Of a stretch of DNA of 17,074 nucleotides, positions 8,411 through 16,211 are shown piece by piece (position 1 is the first letter of the stretch; the number at the start of each line of letters is the position of its first letter). The notes beneath the pieces are model-generated. The model searched no databases, was not told the origin of the DNA, and saw only the letters and a list, made by a program, of their open reading frames with translations. This DNA is from an uncultured Moheibacter sp. Its GTDB lineage: Bacteria > Bacteroidota > Bacteroidia > Flavobacteriales > Weeksellaceae. A program made the translations under genes and the position numbers. The DNA lies in the NCBI GenBank assembly GCA_937875605.1, contig CALLXZ010000500.1, positions 1-17,074 on the forward strand, read 5' to 3'.

Positions 8411-9572
8411 TTGTCAAATCATATTGATCTTCAAATACTTTCATTACTTCATCATAAATTTTCTGCGCATCAAATTTTTTCGGAGAATTTTCAACTCCTG
8501 TTTCCAGACGTTTTACCAATTCCGGTTCGGTCAAAAATCGTTTCATGGCAACGTAAATTTCTTCTTCATCAAAATTCACCAATAGCCCATCCACTTCATT
8601 ATCAATCATTTCAGGCACGCCACCAACGTTTGTGCAGATGATAGGTTTTCCTAATACCATTGCTTCACCGACGATTAACGGATAGGATTCCGAACGGGAA
8701 GGCAAAATGAAATAATCAGCTTCCGACATATAGGGATAAGGATTTTTTTGGGTATCCAATAAAAGAAACGAATCTTCAACACCTAATTCTTTTCGTTGGT
8801 TTTTCAGATTTTCCATTTCATTTCCGCCACCTACTACGGCGATTGAATGGGTAAATCCCTCTTCCCATAAACGTTTATGAACGCGCATCAAAACTTCATA
8901 TCCTTTGCGCGAATGTAATCGTCCAACCGATGAAAATACAGGTCGGATCTCATAATTCACATTGAACAATTGGGCTTTTGATTGTGTTTCTTCGATATTG
9001 ATCACGTTATAGATAACTGAACTCTTCGGATAATTGACCTTATAAAGATCTTCGATCACTTGGCGTGTTTGTTCAGAACCAAAGATCATCCAATCAAACT
9101 TTTTCATGAGTTCAATTCTCTTCATCACACGATTTAAATCTTTATCATAGCTAACATCTGTATGAAACCAGCCTATTTTTCGTGAATTTTTATTAGGCGA
9201 ATTTAATACGGATTCAAATTCAATATAGCCGGGCGCAATTTCTAGATCGTAGCTTTCATTTACTTTATTTGCATACAAAATCTTTGGAAACTGTTCGTAA
9301 AACCTCAATTTTAACCACCTGAAAATCAGTTGAATTTTATATAAAATAGGATTTTTACTGAAGTCTTCTTTTCCTTTTGCAAGGGTAATGAGGCGAATAT
9401 CTTTAGGTATTTCTGTGCGAAGCTCTCCTTGATCTAGATTTAATAAAAGTGTAATTTCAAATTTATCTTTGGGTAAATTTCGTAATAAATCCAGCACCAC
9501 TCTTTGCACGCCACCCATTTCCAGAGAACGTAAACGAAATAATATTTTTATTTTATCTGTGGACTTTTTCAT
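8403..9572 (-). CDS. Family 4 glycosyltransferase
   Basis: A retaining GT-B enzyme of family 4. The N-terminal domain has the glycine-rich acceptor-side motif EMGGVQRVVLDLLRNL (18-33). The C-terminal donor domain has SSVGRLHSRKGYEVLMRV (214-231), AVVGGGNEMENL (245-256), and the E-x7-E pair E295/E303 in SRSESYPLIVGEAMVLGKPI (292-311), followed by TNVGGVPEMI (314-323). Full length at 389 residues. It overlaps the preceding GT2 by 4 nt (ATGA) and the following GT2 by 8 nt, so it sits in the middle of a coupled operon. It probably adds one sugar to the growing repeat unit; donor and linkage cannot be read from sequence. Confidence 0.92.
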   Translation of the reverse strand: MKKSTDKIKILFRLRSLEMGGVQRVVLDLLRNLPKDKFEITLLLNLDQGELRTEIPKDIRLITLAKGKEDFSKNPILYKIQLIFRWLKLRFYEQFPKILYANKVNESYDLEIAPGYIEFESVLNSPNKNSRKIGWFHTDVSYDKDLNRVMKRIELMKKFDWMIFGSEQTRQVIEDLYKVNYPKSSVIYNVINIEETQSKAQLFNVNYEIRPVFSSVGRLHSRKGYEVLMRVHKRLWEEGFTHSIAVVGGGNEMENLKNQRKELGVEDSFLLLDTQKNPYPYMSEADYFILPSRSESYPLIVGEAMVLGKPIICTNVGGVPEMIDNEVDGLLVNFDEEEIYVAMKRFLTEPELVKRLETGVENSPKKFDAQKIYDEVMKVFEDQYDLTNG

Positions 9573-10372
9573 TTGATTTTTCTCAATAATCGCTTTAAAA
9601 AAGTATTTTCTTTTTTAAAAATGAATTTTGGTAAATTTTCAATTGCTTTCACTTCGTCACCAAAAACTTGGTTCATTCCTCGCCTCTCCAATGTATTTTT
9701 TAAAACCAAATTCCAATTATTATTTAATTTTCCCTTTTTTGATTTTTCCTGCGAAACTCCCTTTTCATGGAGTCTGTATAAATAAAGAGGTTTACTTATG
9801 TAAGCTAATTTGCCTAAATCATACATTTTTAGATAAAGATCCTGATCGACGGCAGAAGTTAGTTCAGCATTTATTCCTCCTGATTTTTCATACATATTTC
9901 TACGAAAAGTGAAGAAATGATTTACTTCAAAATTAATATTAAAAAAATGAGTATTTGAATTTTTGACCTTACGAGTGTTAGGATAAACTTTCAAAACATT
10001 TAAACCCGAATCACATAAATAGAATTGGGAATGAGTTGCCACGACATCCGGATGTTTGTATTTTATTACACTTTGTTCGATTGCATCTTCTGACAAAGCG
10101 TCATCAGGATCTATAAATCCACAAAAATCTCCTTTCGCTAGTTCTGCGCATCGTCTTTTGGTAAAACCAACTCCTTTATTCTGATCGTTTCGAAACAAAT
10201 GAAAACGCGAATCATTTTTAACCCAATCCTGAATTTGTTCGAACGAATTATCCGTAGAACAATCATCCACTATGATAACCTCAAAATCCTTTACCGTCTG
10301 ATTTAAAATACTGGAATAGCAATCTTTAAAATAGTCAAAATTGTTGTAGTGGGCAATCAATAAAGAAAACAT
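9569..10372 (-). CDS. Family 2 glycosyltransferase
   Basis: GT-A enzyme of 267 residues. Motifs: FSLLIAHYNNFDYFKDCYSS (2-21), VDDCSTDNSFEQI (35-47), and the D-x-D-type block DPDD at 88-91. Further on, the TSAVDQDLYLKMYDLGKLAYI segment (about 175-196) supplies the family's acidic general-base motif, and LYLYRLHEKGVSQ resembles the usual end of the catalytic domain. The C-terminus is basic (KRLLRKIK), as often seen in membrane-peripheral GT2 proteins. The gene begins 5 nt after the 28-codon micro-ORF and ends in a 4-nt overlap with the GT4 gene. It is one of four GT2 genes in the window, and they differ too much to be recent duplicates. Confidence 0.9.
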   Translation of the reverse strand: MFSLLIAHYNNFDYFKDCYSSILNQTVKDFEVIIVDDCSTDNSFEQIQDWVKNDSRFHLFRNDQNKGVGFTKRRCAELAKGDFCGFIDPDDALSEDAIEQSVIKYKHPDVVATHSQFYLCDSGLNVLKVYPNTRKVKNSNTHFFNINFEVNHFFTFRRNMYEKSGGINAELTSAVDQDLYLKMYDLGKLAYISKPLYLYRLHEKGVSQEKSKKGKLNNNWNLVLKNTLERRGMNQVFGDEVKAIENLPKFIFKKENTFLKRLLRKIK

Positions 10373-10377
10373 AGCAA

Positions 10378-10464
10378 TTATTTATTCCGGATTAAATTTG
10401 TAGTCCTCGTAAAGACTCTCGACTGATCCCATTTGGTTTTCGGGTTATATATAATTTTTTTCAT
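10378..10464 (-). CDS. 28-codon micro-ORF, or remnant of a lost gene
   Basis: The gap between the acetyltransferase and GT2 genes holds an ATG-to-TAA frame of 28 codons (begins MKKIIYNPKTKWDQ, ends NLIRNK). Its ATG overlaps the acetyltransferase stop as ATGA, and its stop lies 5 nt before the GT2 start, so it fits the operon's coupling pattern exactly. The peptide is very basic and I do not recognise it. A second frame in the same bases (10432-10382) reads MGSVESLYEDYKFNPE, which looks more like ordinary protein and could be the tail of a degraded gene. Real translation is uncertain. Confidence 0.35.
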   Translation of the reverse strand: MKKIIYNPKTKWDQSRVFTRTTNLIRNK

Positions 10465-11009
10465 TGACTTTCTTTTAGGGTAAGATTTTGTTGTTTAACA
10501 ACTATTGAATTAGCAGGTACATCTTTATAAATAACACATCCTGCTCCTATGATGGTGTTTTCACCTATGGTCACGCCTTTTAAAACAACCACGTTTGTAC
10601 CCAACCAACAGTTATCTCCGATTTTTACTTCTCCCACTGAAAATTTATTTCTTTCCACCTGAAGATTTCCTTCTACTGTTGCGTATTCGTGGTTGTGATC
10701 ATAGACTTTCACGCCCTCACCAAAAAGAACGTTTTTACCTATTTCTATGGAATGAAGACAATTAACGGAACAAAAATTATTCATGAAAAAACGGTCGCCT
10801 ATTTTCAAAGTTGCTCCTTTTCCTACGCGAATATTTACAAAATCCCGAAAATCAAAATCCCGACCGAATGAATATTGGGTCTGGTCATGAAATAAAAATC
10901 TGCAATTTCTTCCTGACTTAAAACCGGAACTGTTTTTTTTCAAAACGATATGTCCCTTATCCCAAGTGAGAATTTTATGAACGAATTTATTCAAAAAAGA
11001 AGTGAACAT
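10461..11009 (-). CDS. Left-handed beta-helix (hexapeptide) O-acetyltransferase, WbbJ/maltose acetyltransferase-like
   Basis: Predicted to transfer acetyl from acetyl-CoA to a sugar hydroxyl in the cytoplasm. The 182-residue protein has an N-terminal segment (1-45), then imperfect hexapeptide turns of the [LIV]-G-x4 type: VNIRVGKGATLKIGDRFFMN (58-77), SIEIGKNVLFGEGVKVY (87-103), EVKIGDNCWLGTNVVVLKG (127-145), VTIGENTIIGAGCVI (146-160). The loop with DHNH (104-107) carries the expected catalytic histidine. The closing segment DVPANSIVV is the usual cap. This is the promoter-proximal gene of the minus-strand operon, with a good -7 element upstream. The acceptor could be a nucleotide sugar or lipid-linked sugar; the product would be an O-acetylated residue. 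Confidence 0.88.
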   Translation of the reverse strand: MFTSFLNKFVHKILTWDKGHIVLKKNSSGFKSGRNCRFLFHDQTQYSFGRDFDFRDFVNIRVGKGATLKIGDRFFMNNFCSVNCLHSIEIGKNVLFGEGVKVYDHNHEYATVEGNLQVERNKFSVGEVKIGDNCWLGTNVVVLKGVTIGENTIIGAGCVIYKDVPANSIVVKQQNLTLKESQ

Positions 11010-11035
11010 CTGCTTAGAATTCTTGGTTGGCTTTG

Positions 11036-11043
11036 CAAATATA
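11036..11043 (-). promoter_or_regulatory. Bacteroidota-type -7 promoter element for the glycosyltransferase operon
   Basis: On the minus strand these bases read TATATTTG, an exact match to TANNTTTG. The element lies 26 nt before the ATG at 11009, giving an expected leader of about 20 nt. No exact TTG is seen at the -33 distance. Confidence 0.55.
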
Positions 11044-11067
11044 ATTTTTTTTTTCTTTAGATGTTAT

Positions 11068-11075
11068 TACTTTTG
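11068..11075 (+). promoter_or_regulatory. Bacteroidota-type -7 promoter element for the methyltransferase gene
   Basis: TACTTTTG matches TANNTTTG exactly and lies 20 nt before the ATG at 11096, giving an expected leader of about 14 nt. The -33 region is a T-tract rather than a clear TTG. It is divergent from, and 24 bp away from, the minus-strand element. Confidence 0.55.
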
Positions 11076-11095
11076 CACCTTAAAACCAAACCCTA

Positions 11096-11872
11096 ATGAA
11101 TAAAGTAACTGAGGTTTCAAAAATATTTTTTGCTTATTTAGTAAGACCTCATTTGTACCCTGAATTATTTCGTAAAATCTTCAAAAATATCTTCCAAAGA
11201 AAATCCGCCACCAAAGGAAAAATGGAAGCTGAAATGTGGTGCGCCAACTTAGCCATCAGTCAAGATCAATACATAAAACAATTAAACGGAAACACTGAAA
11301 CCGCAAGTTTAAATGACCTATTTCCGGAAATTCTAGTAAATGCTCAAAAAATCGAAGCGTCTACACCTGTAAAAATGGGTGGTGCTGGCGCTCTTGATTT
11401 GATTTATAATCTTTGTGAACATACGCAAGCAAAAAATGCATTGGAAACCGGAGTCGCTTATGGCTGGTCTTCATTGGCTGCGTTGCTTTCAATTTCTAAA
11501 AGAAACGGAACGCTTTTTAGTTCCGATATGCCCTATTTAGGAAAGGACAATGATGTTTATGTGGGATGCGTCGTTCCGGAAAATCTCAAATCGAATTGGA
11601 AATTGTTCCGATTTGCGGACAGAGAATCGTTGCCAAAAATTTTCAGAGAACAAGACGAATTTGATTTTATCCATTATGACAGTGACAAATCCTACAACGG
11701 ACGTATGTGGGCTTATCCGCTTCTTTGGGGAAAAGTACGAAATGGAGGTTTTCTGATGAGTGATGATATAGGTGATAATGCGGCCTTTATGGATTATTGT
11801 AAACAAAATAATCATACACCTACTATTATAGAATTTGACGGAAAATACGCGGGTATTATTTTGAAAAAATAA
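11096..11872 (+). CDS. Class I SAM-dependent methyltransferase (Methyltransf_24-like)
   Basis: A 258-residue protein. After a ~100-residue N-terminal extension, the Rossmann methyltransferase core begins with motif I, NALETGVAYGWSSLAAL (114-130). It continues with an acidic residue in LFSSDMPYLG (140-149), FDFIHYDSDKSYNGRMWAYP (189-208), where the aspartates fit the metal or acceptor site seen in O-methyltransferases of this group, and GGFLMSDDIGDN (217-228). Known relatives include small-molecule and sugar O-methyltransferases in polysaccharide and glycopeptidolipid loci. From its position between the glycosyltransferase operon and the epimerase, I infer that it methylates a sugar of the same glycan, but a different substrate is possible. 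It has its own promoter element; 133 nt separate it from the next gene. Confidence 0.8.
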   Translation: MNKVTEVSKIFFAYLVRPHLYPELFRKIFKNIFQRKSATKGKMEAEMWCANLAISQDQYIKQLNGNTETASLNDLFPEILVNAQKIEASTPVKMGGAGALDLIYNLCEHTQAKNALETGVAYGWSSLAALLSISKRNGTLFSSDMPYLGKDNDVYVGCVVPENLKSNWKLFRFADRESLPKIFREQDEFDFIHYDSDKSYNGRMWAYPLLWGKVRNGGFLMSDDIGDNAAFMDYCKQNNHTPTIIEFDGKYAGIILKK

Positions 11873-12005
11873 TCTAATATTTTCCTTGTATTCTCAATGC
11901 AATTTTAACCTATAAAAGACCTGAAAACGGATTTATTTATACTCCAAAAATTTGGGTGGGAATTATATAAAGTTTCGGGATGACAATTAATAAAATATAC
12001 AACAG

Positions 12006-13058
12006 ATGAAAATTCTTATCACAGGAACCGCCGGATTTATCGGATTTCATCTTGCCAAAAAATTATTGGAAAGAGGAGATGAAATAATTGGATTGGATTC
12101 CATTAACGACTATTATGATATCCGAGTGAAATACGGACGACTTCAAAATACCGGAATTGAACAAGATAAAATTCAATATAATCAATTGATTCAAAGTTCC
12201 GTTTATCCGAATTATCAATTCATCCAACTTAATTTAGAAGACAAATCCAATCTGGATATACTTTTTTCGGAACAGAAATTTGACCGTGTAGTCAATTTGG
12301 CAGCACAAGCAGGTGTTCGGTATTCATTGACAAATCCTGATGCTTATATGGATGCGAATATCATCGGTTTTATGAATATTTTAGAATGCTGTCGTCATCA
12401 TCACATTGAGCATTTGACCTATGCCAGCAGTTCCAGTGTGTATGGTCTAAATGAAAAACAACCTTTTTCCACAAAAGACAACGTAGATCACCCTATCAGT
12501 CTCTATGCTGCGAGTAAAAAAGCAAATGAACTGATAGCACACACCTACAGTCATCTTTTTAAAGTTCCCACTACGGGATTAAGATTCTTTACTGTGTATG
12601 GACCTTGGGGAAGACCGGATATGGCGTTGTTTCTTTTTACAAAAGCCATTTTGGAAAACAGACCCATTGATGTTTTTAATTTCGGGGAAATGCAACGCGA
12701 CTTTACCTATGTGGACGACATAGTCGAAGGAATCATCCGTGTAAACGATAATCCCCCTAAAGAAAATCCAAATTGGGATGCCAATTCAGATGATGCTTCT
12801 GTTTCGTCTGCTCCTTACAAAATTTACAACATCGGAAATAATAATCCGGTTAAATTGATGGACTTTATTTCAGCATTAGAAAAGAAAATAGGTAAAACAG
12901 CAGAAAAAAATATGTTGCCCATCCAAGCGGGTGATGTTCCTTCTACGTATGCCGATGTTTCGGATTTAATTCGTGATTTGGGCTACAAACCGGAAACAAC
13001 AATCGAACAGGGAATAGATCAATTTGTGGATTGGTACAGAGAATTTTTTAAAGTCTGA
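12006..13058 (+). CDS. UDP-glucuronate 4-epimerase (NAD-dependent extended SDR)
   Basis: Interconverts UDP-glucuronate and UDP-galacturonate through a 4-keto intermediate, supplying an acidic sugar for surface glycans. The 350-residue length and sequence fit the CapI/LpsL/GAE group: GTAGFIG NAD-binding motif at 7-13; the group-typical region with LDSINDYYD at 30-38; [11 protein letters not shown] (97-107); catalytic SSSSVYG (141-147) with Y167 and K171 in [24 protein letters not shown] (190-208), where the GPWGRPDMA motif is characteristic of uronate epimerases; and [11 protein letters not shown] (230-240). No UDP-glucose dehydrogenase is in the window, so UDP-glucuronate must be made elsewhere. 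It is followed after 14 nt by a GT2 gene, probably cotranscribed, which might use its product. Alternative: a related 4-epimerase for another UDP-sugar, but the motifs favour uronate. Confidence 0.92.
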   Translation: MKILITGTAGFIGFHLAKKLLERGDEIIGLDSINDYYDIRVKYGRLQNTGIEQDKIQYNQLIQSSVYPNYQFIQLNLEDKSNLDILFSEQKFDRVVNLAAQAGVRYSLTNPDAYMDANIIGFMNILECCRHHHIEHLTYASSSSVYGLNEKQPFSTKDNVDHPISLYAASKKANELIAHTYSHLFKVPTTGLRFFTVYGPWGRPDMALFLFTKAILENRPIDVFNFGEMQRDFTYVDDIVEGIIRVNDNPPKENPNWDANSDDASVSSAPYKIYNIGNNNPVKLMDFISALEKKIGKTAEKNMLPIQAGDVPSTYADVSDLIRDLGYKPETTIEQGIDQFVDWYREFFKV

Positions 13059-13072
13059 TAATTTCCTCTACC

Positions 13073-14068
13073 ATGTCTCAACCTCTTGTTTCGATAAATA
13101 TTCCGGTCTTCAAATGTGAAAAATACGTTTACCGTTGTTTGGAATCGGTCAAAAATCAAACGTATAAAAATTTAGAAATTATTCTAATAAATGATGCAAC
13201 GCCCGATAACAGCATCGAAATAATTGAAGGTTTTTTCAAGGAAAATCCGGATTTGAATTATCGTTTGATTCACAATGAAACGAATGAAGGTTTATCTGTT
13301 GTTCGAAACAAGGGAATTGAAAATTCGGCTGGAAAATACATTTATATGTTGGACAGTGATGACTATATCACGCCGTATTGTATCGAAAAATTAGTTCAGG
13401 TATCCGAAAAAGAAAATTCCGATATCACATTGGGTGAAACGATTTGTTTGGATTCCAAAGACAATGAAGAAAAAATGTTATTTCCCATTCGTACAAAAGC
13501 TTCTTCTTTTACTGGAAATGAAATAATTTTAAATCAATTTTTTGAGAAACAATGGCCGATTATTGCTCCCAATAAACTCTACAAACGAGATTGGGTCATG
13601 AAAAATAATCTTCGATTTGTAAAAGGACTTTTTTCACAGGACGAATTATGGTCGTTTCACTGTGCATTTAAATTAGAAAAAATCGCTTTTCTGAAAGAAG
13701 TTACTTATATCTATTTTTTACATGGTGAATCCACCATTTTTAACCGCACCAAACGTAATTTCGAAAACTATCAAACCATCCTCGAATATTTTGCGAAAAC
13801 CTATCAGGAGTCCAATCAAACTATTCAAAAATTGATCTTAAAAAAAATGGTTCAGTTTAAAGAAATGGTTTTGATTATGCAATGGAAAGCATTGAGAGGC
13901 GATGTGGAGTATATGAAAGAGAATTATGCTCGGATGAAATTACTTCCTCAGTTGAGTTTGGGTGATTATATTGGGAATTCTTTTGATTGGAAAACGAAAA
14001 AATTATCCTTCTTCCAAAATCTCCCAAATTCGCTTGGCGTAAAATTATTTATTCGCCGATTTGGTTGA
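13073..14068 (+). CDS. Family 2 glycosyltransferase
   Basis: GT-A enzyme of 331 residues with VSINIPVFKCEKYVYRCLES (6-25), NQTYKNLEIILINDATPDNS (28-47) and the metal-binding DSDD at 94-97 in YIYMLDSDDYITP. A later acidic block in LFSQDELWSFHCAF supplies the family's general base region. The second nucleotide-binding motif is NDATPDNS instead of the usual NDGS/DDGS. It follows the uronate epimerase by 14 nt, so transfer of galacturonate is a reasonable but unproven guess. Its TGA stop abuts the stop codon of the convergent gene with no base in between. Confidence 0.9.
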   Translation: MSQPLVSINIPVFKCEKYVYRCLESVKNQTYKNLEIILINDATPDNSIEIIEGFFKENPDLNYRLIHNETNEGLSVVRNKGIENSAGKYIYMLDSDDYITPYCIEKLVQVSEKENSDITLGETICLDSKDNEEKMLFPIRTKASSFTGNEIILNQFFEKQWPIIAPNKLYKRDWVMKNNLRFVKGLFSQDELWSFHCAFKLEKIAFLKEVTYIYFLHGESTIFNRTKRNFENYQTILEYFAKTYQESNQTIQKLILKKMVQFKEMVLIMQWKALRGDVEYMKENYARMKLLPQLSLGDYIGNSFDWKTKKLSFFQNLPNSLGVKLFIRRFG

Positions 14069-15094
14069 CTATTTTTTGAATTTATAGAAATTCATCATCA
14101 GAGAAAAGTCACTTAAAATCAAAGAATTGTATATTTTTTGGACGCCATTTAATTGATTCAGAATTGATTTTCTATCCAACTGAGCGTAACCCTCTTTTAA
14201 AAAATGAAGATACTTCTGTTTGGATTCTTCATCGGTTGAAATCTTTAAATGCTGATAAATTTTGACACCGTCGATGAGTGTTTTAAAAGCCGCAAATTCA
14301 AATATATCTTTCCGTGCCTTATAAACGCCTTCTTTTTTAAATAATTCACGTAAAATCACATCGGTTCGGACAATGTCAATTTTCTTTAAGGAATAGGATT
14401 TTGCGGAGGAGTTTGTATAAATAAAATGTTTGTAGATGGCGGGACAACTTCCCATAAAATCTACATTTTTAAAAATAAAACGTTCAACGATTTCGTCACC
14501 ATTTACCAATTTTTCAGGATAACGAAAACTTACCGTTTTGAACTTATCCGCTTTTATAATTCCTCGAAAATGAACGGCATAACGTCCAACTGTTTTTTGA
14601 AAAACTTCTTCGCCTGATAATTTTCTGAATTCGTAACTTAACTTCTCTTTTGAAACCACATCAAGATTATAATACGAACGAATTGTTCCGTCTGCATACA
14701 AAACTTCCTGCATAAAAGTGACAGCATCTAGTTCTGGATGCGCCTGAGCTGTTTTGACGGCAAGTTCAATTCCATCATAAGAAATCAAATCATCATGATC
14801 AAACAACATAACCCAATCTCCTTTTGCTACATTTTGTCCGGCCGCTTTTGCATATTGTGCTACGCCTTCGTTTTCTTTGTCCACTATTATAATCCTGGAA
14901 TCTTTATCTGCATAAGCTTTGAGTTGTACCAAGGTTTCGTCTTGGGAACCATCATTGACACAGACAAATTCAATATTTTTATAGGTTTGATTTAGCAAAC
15001 AATCCATCGCGCGATGGACAAAATCACCCAATTTCACAGAATTATAAAAAGTAGTAACTATTGATACCAAAGGTTGATTGTCCATATTTTCCAT
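14069..15094 (-). CDS. Family 2 glycosyltransferase
   Basis: GT-A enzyme of 341 residues, motifs VSIVTTFYNSVKLGDFVHRA (10-29), VCVNDGSQDETLVQLKAY (44-61), a DHDD block at 99-102 in WVMLFDHDDLIS, and a histidine-rich acceptor-side region near HFRGIIKADKF. The DHDD variant (histidine in the second position) is less common than DSDD but occurs in the family. Two in-frame ATG codons (15094 and 15085) could both start the protein; the first is 4 nt after the upstream stop and fits coupled translation. The gene is last of three on the minus strand, after the SDR and the acyltransferase. Confidence 0.88.
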   Translation of the reverse strand: MENMDNQPLVSIVTTFYNSVKLGDFVHRAMDCLLNQTYKNIEFVCVNDGSQDETLVQLKAYADKDSRIIIVDKENEGVAQYAKAAGQNVAKGDWVMLFDHDDLISYDGIELAVKTAQAHPELDAVTFMQEVLYADGTIRSYYNLDVVSKEKLSYEFRKLSGEEVFQKTVGRYAVHFRGIIKADKFKTVSFRYPEKLVNGDEIVERFIFKNVDFMGSCPAIYKHFIYTNSSAKSYSLKKIDIVRTDVILRELFKKEGVYKARKDIFEFAAFKTLIDGVKIYQHLKISTDEESKQKYLHFLKEGYAQLDRKSILNQLNGVQKIYNSLILSDFSLMMNFYKFKK

Positions 15095-15098
15095 TTAA

Positions 15099-16211
15099 TT
15101 ATTCAAAAAATAATTTCTTTACATTTCGGTATTTCCACCATTCGCGTTTCATGGTTGGTCTCTCCACAAATACAAAGAATAAAGCACTCACAATTCCGAT
15201 AACGGTCAAGACGAAAATAAGTCGAACAATAAAATCAGCATACACATTTTCAAAAATCAAGGTTCCTTGCATAAACCGCTCAAGTGCGAGATACATCACA
15301 CGCTGATGAAGCATATAAATCGTGTAACACATTCCTCCAATGATGTAAACCAGCGGAATGGATAAAAATCTTTTATAATAAACCGTCGAACCTGCCAAAG
15401 TCAATATGACAATGATATATAACAAATCGGCGCCATAAGGCCGTATTCCATTCCACATCAGAACCGTAGCCGTTACACAAAGTATATCAAATACAATTTT
15501 TGGTGAAATTTTATCTTTATACTCTAAATAAAGGTCTGCCGCTAAAAATCCAGCTATGAAATAATGAATGTATTCATAAAGTGAAATAAAATCAAATGGA
15601 TTATATCTCAACATAATGAATTTCCAAATTACCAGAAATCCTATCAGAAATATTCTTCTCCCAACTTTACTTAATTTGAAAACCAAAGCAAATAAGGGCG
15701 CAACGATGTAAAACTGAATCTCCACTTCCAATGACCAAAAAACAGGATTCAAAACCGGGAATCCACCATAAATCATATTATGACTATAAAATAAGGAAGC
15801 CAGATAATGAGGAAGTAACTCCGAAAATCCACCTTTGTCTGCAAAGAAAATATTAACGACAAACAATAATGTCAATACGATGATGTAAGGAGGTTCCAAA
15901 CGTGTTATCCTTCGTTTAAAATACTGCCCAAGCTGAATCTTTTTTCCTCCGTAGGCATATTGATTGATAAAAGGCATACCCAAAATAAATCCGCTGATCC
16001 CAAAAAACAGCATCACACCGCTATAACTATTCCCAAAAATAAAGCTTACTATGGGTTTCATTATTTCCGGTAAATCCCCAACCCTATCTGCATAATAGGT
16101 GTTAAAATGACTCATAACTACCGCCATGATGGCGAAAAAACGAAGTCCATCTATATAAGGAATAAACTTTCCGGAAGAAGTAACCCTTTTGAGTAAGTTG
16201 GTAAATTTCAT
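15099..16211 (-). CDS. Acyltransferase-3 family membrane protein (OafA/YrhL-like, no SGNH domain)
   Basis: A 370-residue integral membrane protein with about ten hydrophobic segments, predicted to acylate a surface sugar using cytoplasmic acyl-CoA. Motifs (numbered from the chosen start): FIPYIDGLRFFAIMAVVMSH (16-35) with the family histidine H35, GVMLFFGISGFILGMPF (65-81), the basic YFKRRITRLEPPY (97-109), FWSLEVEIQFYI (158-169), and FVERP near the end. Compared with the gene at 4703 it lacks the SGNH domain and is a separate subfamily. I start it at the ATG at 16211, which overlaps the upstream TGA as TGATG; a TTG at 16214 one codon earlier is possible but less likely. It belongs to the three-gene minus-strand group ending with a GT2. 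Confidence 0.88.
   Translation of the reverse strand: MKFTNLLKRVTSSGKFIPYIDGLRFFAIMAVVMSHFNTYYADRVGDLPEIMKPIVSFIFGNSYSGVMLFFGISGFILGMPFINQYAYGGKKIQLGQYFKRRITRLEPPYIIVLTLLFVVNIFFADKGGFSELLPHYLASLFYSHNMIYGGFPVLNPVFWSLEVEIQFYIVAPLFALVFKLSKVGRRIFLIGFLVIWKFIMLRYNPFDFISLYEYIHYFIAGFLAADLYLEYKDKISPKIVFDILCVTATVLMWNGIRPYGADLLYIIVILTLAGSTVYYKRFLSIPLVYIIGGMCYTIYMLHQRVMYLALERFMQGTLIFENVYADFIVRLIFVLTVIGIVSALFFVFVERPTMKREWWKYRNVKKLFFE

Noticed and set aside
9628..9912. Plus-strand 94-codon frame opposite the GT2 gene
   Set aside because: Lies entirely antisense to a well-supported glycosyltransferase gene; its composition (rich in Phe, Leu, Ser) is that of a complement-strand artefact.
11873..12005. Possible coding remnant (an open frame ending ...FGWELYKVSG) between methyltransferase and epimerase genes
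   Set aside because: The stretch is short, has no start codon and no recognisable family; chance openness in AT-rich DNA explains it. I also saw no clear terminator or exact promoter element here.
14738..14995. Plus-strand 85-codon frame opposite the GT2 gene
   Set aside because: It covers the complement of the conserved GT2 motifs and has no family features of its own.
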